From an uncultured Dorea sp. (lineage in GTDB: Bacteria; Bacillota; Clostridia; Lachnospirales; Lachnospiraceae): a stretch of 23,683 nt of DNA. The notes under the pieces were generated by a model. That model did not search any database and was not told where the DNA came from. It was given only the letters and a program-made list of their open reading frames with translations. The DNA lies in contig CAJTZE010000050.1 of the NCBI GenBank assembly GCA_910584265.1, positions 1 to 23,683 on the forward strand, in the 5' to 3' direction. Positions 1 through 6,007 of this stretch are shown piece after piece (positions within the stretch are counted from its first letter, which is position 1; every line of letters starts with the position of its first letter). Position numbers and translations under genes: made by a program.

Positions 1-1482
1 CGCAAGGGTCTGCTCCATATCATCAAGATATTTTTTAACCTTTTCATGTCCGTCCCCGGCCATAAATTTCATAGCTTCGCCGCCGATGTCCATAACGGCG
101 TGGCAGTCCGCCATACCGAAATATTTCACCAGCTTTCCGCTTTTAAGGGACGCCGTGACGTTAGAAAGCATTATCAGCAGCGACATACACAGAAAAAAGG
201 TAAGGATAATGACAGCGTAGCGTTTGGGACTGCTTACAATATCGTTTGCGGCAAGGAAAGCCGTCGTGCCAAGCCGCGATCTTCCAAGGCTCATAACGCT
301 CTTTTTGCGGAAGCGTTCCCCTGTCTGCCCGTTTCTTACAGCGTCGATCGGAGACATTTTTCCCACCATGCCCGTACAGCCGAGACAGAACAGGAGAATT
401 ACAGCCGCTACCAGAACCGCGCAGGCAGCGTTTATAAATCCGTTATTGCCGCTGTCTATTATAATAGACTCCGAGGAATAATTTATAAGCATTTTCCCGA
501 ACGGGTAGCTGAGTATCAAGCCGAGCGCTGCGCCGACAACGGAAATAGCGAAGTATTTTGTAAGGTACAGTCCCCGAATTTTTATGTTTCGTATGCCTAT
601 TGCTTTCATAACGCCTATCTCACTGAATTCTTCAGAGATGGTAAAGGCTATGGTAAACCGAAGCACCGCAAAGGATATGATTATAAGAATCATGCTCACC
701 GAAAGGATAAGCCCCATGATTATCATATCAAAAATATAGGTCTGATCCAGTACCTCCGTGCCGTTCGCAATGGTAAAGCTGTCAGATATATCCGCTATCT
801 GGGACAGGGTCTTGTCAAGGTCTTCGGTGTGTATGTATAAGAATTTTCCGCCGTACATGTTTTTTATCGTCTCATCGGACATATATTCGTCAAAGTCCTC
901 GCCGTTTATGATAAACCTTTTAATGCCCATCAATTCCGAACCGAGGACAGCGTCCTTGAAGCCGCCCGCAAAGGTAAATTCACGGCTTACACCCTCTATT
1001 TCAACAGTAATTTTGTCGCCTGCTTTAAGTCCCATGTTTTTCTCCGTGAAACGGGTAGCGTAAATTTTCCCTTTCGGTACGCTTTTAAGAATACTTTCGT
1101 CGTCCAGAAAATAATTTATCCCCATATCTCTGCCACTCTGTAATATTAATTTCTGACTGAGTTTGGAAGCGTTAAGCGGTTCGCCGACCCGCGTAATATT
1201 TGACTGGGACATCGAGACGAACTCCTCAATACGGAACTCGTCTATCGCAGAGGCGTTTTCAAGTGTCCCGCAAATATCCTTGTGGTCAGATTTGTTTTCG
1301 CTCATCGCGAAGTAATCGGGCACGTCTGCCATTTCAAGATAGCTGTCCAGCGCAGTCGTCACAGTGATGATGTTGCTCACGCCGGAGGACATGAACATCG
1401 ACGCGAGTATAATAAATACCAGCAATATCACATTCATTGCCCTTTTACGCTTAAGGTCTTTTTTCAGTATTTGTAAATACAT
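1..1482 (-). CDS. FtsX-family ABC transporter permease (3' end outside window)
   Basis: The frame is open for 494 codons from ATG 1482 to the window edge, so the C-terminal part is missing. The start follows AAAGGAG at good spacing. A charged N-terminus leads into a membrane segment at about residues 17-40, then a large extracytoplasmic region (about 41-250), then membrane segments at about 252-274, 308-330 and 348-370. After the second segment lies the FtsX/MacB-type cytoplasmic signature EIGVMKAIG (about 289-297). A second FtsX-like half starts near residue 410 with a further segment at 421-441, as in long two-domain permeases of Firmicutes. Such proteins pair with an ABC ATPase in peptide or lipid export or envelope-stress sensing; the substrate cannot be told. 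No ATPase gene lies upstream, so any partner must be downstream, outside the window. The neighbouring transposon remnant suggests an accessory locus. Confidence 0.88.
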   Translation of the reverse strand, partial: MYLQILKKDLKRKRAMNVILLVFIILASMFMSSGVSNIITVTTALDSYLEMADVPDYFAMSENKSDHKDICGTLENASAIDEFRIEEFVSMSQSNITRVGEPLNASKLSQKLILQSGRDMGINYFLDDESILKSVPKGKIYATRFTEKNMGLKAGDKITVEIEGVSREFTFAGGFKDAVLGSELMGIKRFIINGEDFDEYMSDETIKNMYGGKFLYIHTEDLDKTLSQIADISDSFTIANGTEVLDQTYIFDMIIMGLILSVSMILIIISFAVLRFTIAFTISEEFSEIGVMKAIGIRNIKIRGLYLTKYFAISVVGAALGLILSYPFGKMLINYSSESIIIDSGNNGFINAACAVLVAAVILLFCLGCTGMVGKMSPIDAVRNGQTGERFRKKSVMSLGRSRLGTTAFLAANDIVSSPKRYAVIILTFFLCMSLLIMLSNVTASLKSGKLVKYFGMADCHAVMDIGGEAMKFMAGDGHEKVKKYLDDMEQTLA

Positions 1483-1511
1483 TTCCGCTGCTCCTTTCGC
1501 TTTGTGATTCG

Positions 1512-1545
1512 ATTGTAGCATAGAAGTTATTAAATAATCCTTAAA
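1512..1545 (-). promoter_or_regulatory. Extended -10 promoter with direct repeats, upstream of FtsX permease
   Basis: On the minus strand TGCTACAAT (1520-1512) is an extended -10 element. At 17-bp spacing the -35 position (1540-1535) reads GGATTA, a poor match. Two TTTAA direct repeats (1545-1541 and 1534-1530), 11 bp apart, flank and overlap this -35 position. A weak -35 with half-sites one helical turn apart is typical of promoters activated by OmpR/VanR-type response regulators, which often control ABC permeases of this type. Binding by such a regulator is inferred; none is encoded in the window. Confidence 0.5.
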
Positions 1546-1590
1546 TCGGTTTGCGGCAATCAAATTATGCGTGATGATGAAAAATCACTA

Positions 1591-1692
1591 TTAGATCAGA
1601 TGCTTCCCGAAAGAAAAGCGACAGAGCTTTTCCCCTCTGTCGCCTTGCCTTTCGTATCTGCCGCCCAGTTCCTCAAATAATGATTTTGCCAT
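1591..1692 (-). pseudogene. TnpV-like transposon protein, N-terminal remnant (33 codons)
   Basis: ATG 1692 follows a GAGGAAA ribosome binding site and opens a short frame beginning MAKSLFEELGGRYERQGD, which resembles the start of TnpV proteins of clostridial mobile elements (normally about 110-130 residues). After about 18 matching codons the likeness stops: the frame runs through a hairpin sequence and ends at TAA 1591-1593. This looks like the 5' end of tnpV joined by a deletion to an unrelated terminator. It is too short to work as the original protein. The match comes from memory of the family, so identity is likely rather than certain. Confidence 0.6.
1604..1646 (-). terminator. Rho-independent terminator between icd side and FtsX permease
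   Basis: On the minus strand GCGACAGAG and CTCTGTCGC form a perfect 9-bp stem around the loop GGGAAAAG, followed by TTTTCTTTC. It faces the permease gene and would shield it from transcription arriving from the icd side. It overlaps the end of the TnpV-like remnant. Confidence 0.75.
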
Positions 1693-1759
1693 TTTCTATT
1701 TCCTCATCTGGTTTCACTCATTACTGATTCCCCTATATATTACGCCTTACCGTTAAAGA

Positions 1760-1803
1760 ATACAAAGAGCGGTAACCACACTTTGGTGTTTACTGCTCTT
1801 TAC
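1760..1803 (-). terminator. Probable terminator of icd
   Basis: Downstream of the icd stop the minus strand holds an inverted repeat with outer arms AAAGAGC and GCTCTTT, inner pairing GTAA/TTAC and CAC/GTG, and a small loop, followed by TTTGTATTCTTT. One mismatch and a weak U-tract make it less certain than the other terminators here. Confidence 0.55.
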
Positions 1804-1817
1804 TAATCTAAACCATA

Positions 1818-3014
1818 CTATAATCTTTTTGCAACCGCCTTAATAAACTCTTCACTGTTTAGCACCGTCGGATTCTGAATCGACGTAATCAGCGCCAGAT
1901 CCTTCGTCATCTCTCCACTCTCAATAGTATCCACGGTCGCCTTCTCCAGCCTGTCCGCAAATTCCATCAGTTCCTGATTGTTATCCAGCTCTCCACGCTT
2001 CCTGAGAGCCCCTGTCCATGCAAAGATGGTTGCCACAGAGTTTGTGGAGGTCTCCTCGCCCTTCAGATGCTTATAATAGTGGCGCTGTACCGTTCCATGA
2101 GCCGCCTCATACTCATAATATCCATCCGGCGATACCAGCACGGAAGTCATCATAGCCAGCGAACCAAAGGCAGAGGATACCATATCGCTCATCACGTCGC
2201 CGTCATAGTTCTTGCATGCCCAGATATATCCGCCCTCGGATTTCATCACCCGTGCCACCGCATCGTCGATTAATGTATAGAAGTACACAATACCTGCTTT
2301 CTCAAATTTCTCCTTATACTCGGCGTCAAAGATATCCTGAAAAATATCCTTGAAGGTATGGTCGTATTTCTTGGAAATGGTATCCTTAGATGCAAACCAA
2401 AGATCCTGCTTTGTATCCAATGCATAATTGAAGCAGCTTCTCGCAAAGCTTTCGATGGATTTATTAATATTGTGCATTCCCTGGATGATTCCCGGCCCTT
2501 CAAAATCATGGATCAGCTCTCTCGTCTCGCTTCCGTCCTCCGAGGTGTAGACAAGCTCTGCCTTCCCTGCTCCCGGAATCTTTAACTCGGAAGCCTTGTA
2601 CACATCTCCGTAGGCATGTCTTGCAATGGTAATCGGCTTCTTCCAATTTCTCACATAAGGCTCAATGCCCTTTACCACGATCGGAGCGCGGAATACCGTA
2701 CCATCCAGAATTGCGCGGATCGTGCCGTTCGGGCTCTTCCACATTTCCTTTAGGTCATACTCTGTCATGCGGGCAGCATTCGGCGTGATCGTAGCACATT
2801 TTACTGCAACCTTATATTTCTTTGTAGCATTGGCGGAATCGATGGTTACCTGGTCATCCGTCTCATTCCGGTGCTCAAGTCCCAGATCGTAATACTCCGT
2901 ATTCAGTTCAATATACGGCTCCAGAAGGTGATCCTTTATCATCTTCCAGAGAATCCTCGTCATCTCGTCTCCATCCATCTCAACAATCGGTGCCGCCATC
3001 TTAATTTTTGCCAT
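1818..3014 (-). CDS. icd: NADP-dependent isocitrate dehydrogenase
   Basis: This cytoplasmic enzyme oxidises isocitrate to 2-oxoglutarate and CO2, reducing NADP. The 398-residue protein is of the homodimeric, eukaryote-like IDH subfamily (about 400 residues). Visible signatures are the N-terminal PIVEMDGDEMTRILW, the substrate loop KSPNGTIR (about 92-99), FRAPIV just after it, the metal-binding aspartate region YDGDVMSD, and EAAHGTV followed by the NADP-site stretch of the C-terminal third. The start has AGGAGGAG upstream and a promoter at 3035-3063. A putative Re-citrate synthase gene lies 1.4 kb upstream on the same strand, which suggests that this enzyme serves the oxidative half-TCA branch that makes 2-oxoglutarate for glutamate. 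Full length, no defects seen. Confidence 0.96.
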   Translation of the reverse strand: MAKIKMAAPIVEMDGDEMTRILWKMIKDHLLEPYIELNTEYYDLGLEHRNETDDQVTIDSANATKKYKVAVKCATITPNAARMTEYDLKEMWKSPNGTIRAILDGTVFRAPIVVKGIEPYVRNWKKPITIARHAYGDVYKASELKIPGAGKAELVYTSEDGSETRELIHDFEGPGIIQGMHNINKSIESFARSCFNYALDTKQDLWFASKDTISKKYDHTFKDIFQDIFDAEYKEKFEKAGIVYFYTLIDDAVARVMKSEGGYIWACKNYDGDVMSDMVSSAFGSLAMMTSVLVSPDGYYEYEAAHGTVQRHYYKHLKGEETSTNSVATIFAWTGALRKRGELDNNQELMEFADRLEKATVDTIESGEMTKDLALITSIQNPTVLNSEEFIKAVAKRL

Positions 3015-3034
3015 TGTTTCTACTCCTCCTAATA

Positions 3035-3063
3035 TATAAATGTAAGATTCCTAATTATATCAA
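3035..3063 (-). promoter_or_regulatory. Putative sigma-A promoter of icd
   Basis: Minus strand TTGATA (3063-3058), 17 bp, then TTTATA (3040-3035). It lies about 20 bp upstream of the icd ribosome binding site. Alternative -10 registers (TATATA) overlap it. Confidence 0.5.
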
Positions 3064-3101
3064 CCCTAAAATGATTAGCCTTTCTAACTCTTTGCCGCCT
3101 T

Positions 3102-3404
3102 TTAATAGTCAAAAATGGACTGTATCGCATCCGTAATATTCATAACATCCGCATATTTGATTCTTGAAAGCAATTTATATCCTCTGTAACGCAGATCCAC
3201 CAGCTTCAGCTGCTCACACAGTACAAAACCGCACAGCTCCTCCGTCGTAATCTCAATATGTAAGGGATCGCCCGCGGAATTCGGCAAAATCGGACAGACA
3301 ACTGCCTGCTCAGACTGATTAAAAAAATTCTTGCTGACCACCAGTACTGGTCTTTTTATCTTTTCCAGCGACAAGATATCTCCCTGTTCAAAAGGAACTG
3401 TCAT
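3102..3404 (-). CDS. mazF: MazF/PemK-type mRNA interferase toxin
   Basis: This 100-residue protein has the usual PemK/MazF layout (about 100-115 residues). QGDI at 7-10 begins the first strand. KRPVLVVS (about 17-24) carries the conserved arginine and the P-x-L-V-V-S core, CPILPNS (about 37-43) is the second core strand with the Ser/Thr position, and LCEQLKLVDL (about 62-71) is the conserved C-terminal motif. Proteins of this family cleave mRNA (some cleave tRNA or rRNA) at short sequences. The gene starts one base after the antitoxin stop, with GGGAG inside the antitoxin end as ribosome binding site, so translation is coupled. The target sequence cannot be predicted from this. Confidence 0.88.
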   Translation of the reverse strand: MTVPFEQGDILSLEKIKRPVLVVSKNFFNQSEQAVVCPILPNSAGDPLHIEITTEELCGFVLCEQLKLVDLRYRGYKLLSRIKYADVMNITDAIQSIFDY

Positions 3405-3405
3405 A

Positions 3406-3648
3406 TTACCACTGCTCCCTTCCTACCGGCTTGTCCCATTCAAATTCTTCATACGGTCCCAGCTTTCCATCAAATTCCTCTGCCCGCTGCTCCAGAGTCT
3501 TATGCTTAAATGTCTTTGTCAATATGATATGATCCCCCTGCACTTCCAGATTTAAAAAATCATTTAACTTAATTCCCAGCGATTCCATCAAATCCTTTGG
3601 AAGCCTGATGCCCTGACTATTTCCCCATGTTTTCACCTGTGCAACCAC
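3406..3648 (-). CDS. mazE: MazE/AbrB-type antitoxin (GTG start preferred)
   Basis: The protein starts VAQVKTWGNSQGIRLPKD, the classic MazE/SpoVT-AbrB fold, and ends in an acidic, aromatic tail (EEFEWDKPVG) of the kind that wraps the toxin. It should neutralise the neighbouring toxin and repress the operon through its N-terminal domain. An in-frame ATG exists at 3678, but GTG 3648 is better. It has GGGAGGTG six bases upstream, gives the family's normal length (80 residues), and the ATG lies between the -10 box and the expected transcription start, so it would not be in the mRNA. Antitoxin-first order and a one-base gap to the toxin are typical. Confidence 0.87.
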   Translation of the reverse strand: MVAQVKTWGNSQGIRLPKDLMESLGIKLNDFLNLEVQGDHIILTKTFKHKTLEQRAEEFDGKLGPYEEFEWDKPVGREQW

Positions 3649-3671
3649 CAAAAACACCTCCCGCATATGTT

Positions 3672-3707
3672 TATACATAGTATATACTTCTCTGCATGAA
3701 AAGTCAA
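3672..3707 (-). promoter_or_regulatory. mazEF promoter with overlapping palindromic operator
   Basis: Minus strand TTGACT (3707-3702), exactly 17 bp, then TATACT (3684-3679) form a near-consensus sigma-A promoter. TATAC-ATA-GTATA (3672-3684), a perfect 5+5 palindrome, covers the -10 box, a natural site for autorepression by MazE or the MazEF complex. Transcription would start near 3672, giving a leader of about 24 bases before GTG 3648. The -35 lies only 18 bases beyond the end of the upstream GntR gene. Confidence 0.75.
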
Positions 3708-3724
3708 TGCATCTCCGATAGCCA

Positions 3725-4378
3725 TTACATTTCTATATGAAGGTTTTTCATCACATTCATGATATGCTTATCTGCCAGCTTCTCCGCCAAGTCTTCATCT
3801 TTGCATTTGACCGCTTCCAGGATCTCCTTATGCTCTGCGATGGACTGCTCCGCCCGGTCAGAACTCCCTACCGACAGCTGTCTTGCCATCTTAACATATT
3901 TGTGGAAATCCTTCAAGACATGCTCAAGGATCCGGCTGTCCGAAGCCTCATAAAGCACCTGGTGGAATCTCCCGTCAAGCTCCGATACCTGTCTGGCTCT
4001 ACCCGCCCCGTCCCGGTGCAGATGAAACTCTGAGAGAAGCACCGTCTCCTCCAGCTCCTCAATCTGCTGTTCGGTTATATTCCTGGCGGCCCATCTGGCG
4101 CATAAGCCCTCTAAAAGAGAACGGATCTTATAAATATCCCTCACATCCTTCTGGGTGATCGCGGTCACATAAGCCCCCTTATTCGGCACGACCGCAACCA
4201 GCCCTTCCAGCTCCAGCTGTCTGAGCGCCTCCCTGACCGGAGTTCTGCTGACCCCGAGTTTTTCTCCAAGAGGAATCTCCCGGAGCTCCTCTCCATCTCG
4301 ATATACCCCTGTTAAGATGTCCTCTCTGATTCTCTGAAAAACCCTTCCTCTCAGAGACCTGTCCTGATATTCTTCCAT
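3725..4378 (-). CDS. GntR-family regulator, FCD (FadR-like) subgroup
   Basis: A 217-residue repressor or activator with a winged helix-turn-helix at about 10-72 (LREIPLGEKLGVSRTPVRE, then the wing around PNKGAYVT) and an all-helical FCD effector domain at about 80-210. The FCD metal-ligand pattern is visible: Asp135 and His139 in ELDGRFHQ, His183 in AEHKEIL and His205 in DKHIMNV, so binding of a small carboxylate with a divalent metal is likely. It lies 60 bp downstream of the putative Re-citrate synthase gene, probably in its operon, and is the best candidate to bind the palindrome over that operon's promoter. The ligand may be an organic acid such as citrate or a related intermediate; this is inference. 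No clear terminator follows, so reading into mazEF is possible. Confidence 0.92.
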   Translation of the reverse strand: MEEYQDRSLRGRVFQRIREDILTGVYRDGEELREIPLGEKLGVSRTPVREALRQLELEGLVAVVPNKGAYVTAITQKDVRDIYKIRSLLEGLCARWAARNITEQQIEELEETVLLSEFHLHRDGAGRARQVSELDGRFHQVLYEASDSRILEHVLKDFHKYVKMARQLSVGSSDRAEQSIAEHKEILEAVKCKDEDLAEKLADKHIMNVMKNLHIEM

Positions 4379-4438
4379 CGCCTTTTATCTCCCCGGCTTA
4401 TGATACATTCGAGGCATTCTACAGCCTTCCTCAACTAT

Positions 4439-5842
4439 CTACACTTCCTGCTGCACCAACGCAATGCCAAGCTTTCCACAGGCATCATCAATCACCTTCA
4501 GAAGCTCCTCGTCCGTAAGTACCGTCACACGCCCGCTTTCATACTCTCCATCTACCCATGCCTTCACCATGGCGGTCAGTTCACAGCCCTTATCCACCTG
4601 TTTCTCCTCCGGCAGATGGAAATACGTGTTGATCCAGTGGGCAATCCCCGCAAGGCCGGATGTGTTGGACACTGCTACTAAAGGGGCCCGGTTCAGAAAC
4701 TTCTCTGTGTCAAATATATTATAAATCTCCTCATTTTTCAAGAGGCCGTCCGCATGGATTCCTGCTCTGGTCACATTAAAATTCTTTCCTACAAACGGAG
4801 TTCTCGACGGTACCCGGTATCCGATCTCTTTTTCAAAATATTCCGCAAGCTCTGTGATCACTGTGGTATCCATGCCGTCTAAGGTTCCCCGCAGCTGCGC
4901 ATATTCAAAAACCATCGCTTCCAACGGCGTATTTCCTGTGCGTTCCCCGATTCCAAACAAAGAGCAGTTCACGCCGCAGGCCCCATACAGCCATGCCGTC
5001 GAGGAATTACTGACCGCCTTATAGAAATCATTATGTCCGTGGAACTCCATCAGTTCACATGGAACCCCTGCATGAACCCGGATTCCATAGATAATGCCCG
5101 GAATAGACCTTGGTATCACTGCACCCGGATAATTAACGCCATATCCCATGGTATCACACACCCGGATTTTTACCGGAATCCGGTATTCCTCCATCAGGTT
5201 CATAAGCTCCAGGCAGAAGGGAATTACAAAGCCGTAAATGTCAGACCTTGTGATGTCCTCCAAATGGCATCTGGGACTCACCCCGGTCTCTAAGCATTCT
5301 CTTACCACCGATAAGTAATGCTCCATACACTCTCTTCTTGTCATCTTCAATTTATAAAAAATATGGTAATCCGAACAGCTTACGAGGATTCCTGTCTCCG
5401 GCATTCCGATTTCCTTCACCAATTCAAAATCCTTCTTACTAGCGCGGATCCAGCTTGTCACCTCCGGAAATTTATATCCCCTCTCCATGCACTTATACAC
5501 CGCATCCCGGTTCTTTTTACTGTACAGGAAAAATTCGCTCTGCTTGATCTTCCCCTTCGGTCCGCCCAGCTTATGAAAGTAATCATAAATTGCTACAATC
5601 TGTTCTGTACTATAGGGTGCTCTGGACTGCTGTCCGTCCCGGAACGTCGTATCTGTGATCCAAATATTGTCCGGCATATGATGCGGTACAATACGGTCGT
5701 TAAATGCAATCTTCGGTATCTCATCATAATGAAAAAGATTGCGGAATACATTCGGCCTCTTTACATCCACCAGCGGATACATATGCTCCTCTAACTGCAG
5801 GAGGTTTGAGTGTTCATTCAAATATACTTTTCTGTTATCCAT
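4439..5842 (-). CDS. Putative Re-citrate synthase (DRE-TIM acyltransferase, homocitrate/isopropylmalate synthase family)
   Basis: This 467-residue protein belongs to the DRE-TIM metallolyase superfamily. DTTFRDGQQS (64-73) is the catalytic/metal motif, CDTMGYG (about 228-234) is a core barrel strand, HGHND (267-271) provides the metal histidines, and FGIGERTGNTPLEAMV (295-310) is the typical glycine-rich loop. There is no C-terminal LeuA regulatory domain, which argues against ordinary 2-isopropylmalate synthase. The first ~55 residues precede the barrel and look like those of the Clostridium kluyveri-type Re-citrate synthase group. That enzyme condenses acetyl-CoA and oxaloacetate to citrate in anaerobes lacking the usual synthase. 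The icd gene nearby supports this. Homocitrate synthase is the main alternative; specificity cannot be proven from sequence. GGAGAG precedes ATG 5842. Confidence 0.75.
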   Translation of the reverse strand: MDNRKVYLNEHSNLLQLEEHMYPLVDVKRPNVFRNLFHYDEIPKIAFNDRIVPHHMPDNIWITDTTFRDGQQSRAPYSTEQIVAIYDYFHKLGGPKGKIKQSEFFLYSKKNRDAVYKCMERGYKFPEVTSWIRASKKDFELVKEIGMPETGILVSCSDYHIFYKLKMTRRECMEHYLSVVRECLETGVSPRCHLEDITRSDIYGFVIPFCLELMNLMEEYRIPVKIRVCDTMGYGVNYPGAVIPRSIPGIIYGIRVHAGVPCELMEFHGHNDFYKAVSNSSTAWLYGACGVNCSLFGIGERTGNTPLEAMVFEYAQLRGTLDGMDTTVITELAEYFEKEIGYRVPSRTPFVGKNFNVTRAGIHADGLLKNEEIYNIFDTEKFLNRAPLVAVSNTSGLAGIAHWINTYFHLPEEKQVDKGCELTAMVKAWVDGEYESGRVTVLTDEELLKVIDDACGKLGIALVQQEV

Positions 5843-5860
5843 CTTACTCTCTCCTTTATC

Positions 5861-5889
5861 AACACAGAATGCAGTGTTAAATCTTTAAC
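5861..5889 (-). repeat. Two further inverted repeats in the leader of the Re-citrate synthase operon
   Basis: Downstream of the -10, the minus strand carries GTTAAA-GA-TTTAAC (5889-5876) and, overlapping it, AACAC-N8-GTGTT (5878-5861). The first is a possible second operator just past the transcription start. The second could be a small leader hairpin just before the ribosome binding site. No function can be assigned. Confidence 0.4.
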
Positions 5890-5925
5890 GTGTATAATTG
5901 TATACACTTATGCATTATCTGTCAA
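5890..5925 (-). promoter_or_regulatory. Promoter and palindromic operator of the Re-citrate synthase-GntR operon
   Basis: Minus strand TTGACA (5925-5920), exactly 17 bp, then TACAAT (5902-5897). A perfect palindrome, GTGTATA-CAAT-TATACAC (5907-5890), is centred on the -10 box. Its size and AT-rich TGTATA...TATACA form are like operators of FCD-type GntR proteins, and such a regulator is the second gene of the operon. Binding would block RNA polymerase, so repression is expected. Confidence 0.7.
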
Positions 5926-5934
5926 CCCTGTTTC

Positions 5935-5996
5935 ATCAAAATAAAAATATCCCGTACAGACAATGACGCATACAGTCTTATCTGCACAGGATATTT
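5935..5996 (-). terminator. Rho-independent terminator after ilvA
   Basis: Arms at 5945-5960 and 5981-5996 form a 16-bp stem with two G-U wobbles and a 20-base loop, followed on the minus strand by TTATTTTGAT. It closes the rnc-smc-ftsY-ilvA gene row just before the next promoter. Confidence 0.82.
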
Positions 5997-6007
5997 CATT
6001 TCACAAT

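Noticed and set aside
46..840. Plus-strand open frame of 264 codons over the left end
   Set aside because: It is antisense to the FtsX permease, whose frame has clear membrane segments, the EIGVMKAIG signature and a ribosome binding site. The plus-strand product is rich in H/Y/R/K with no recognisable motif.
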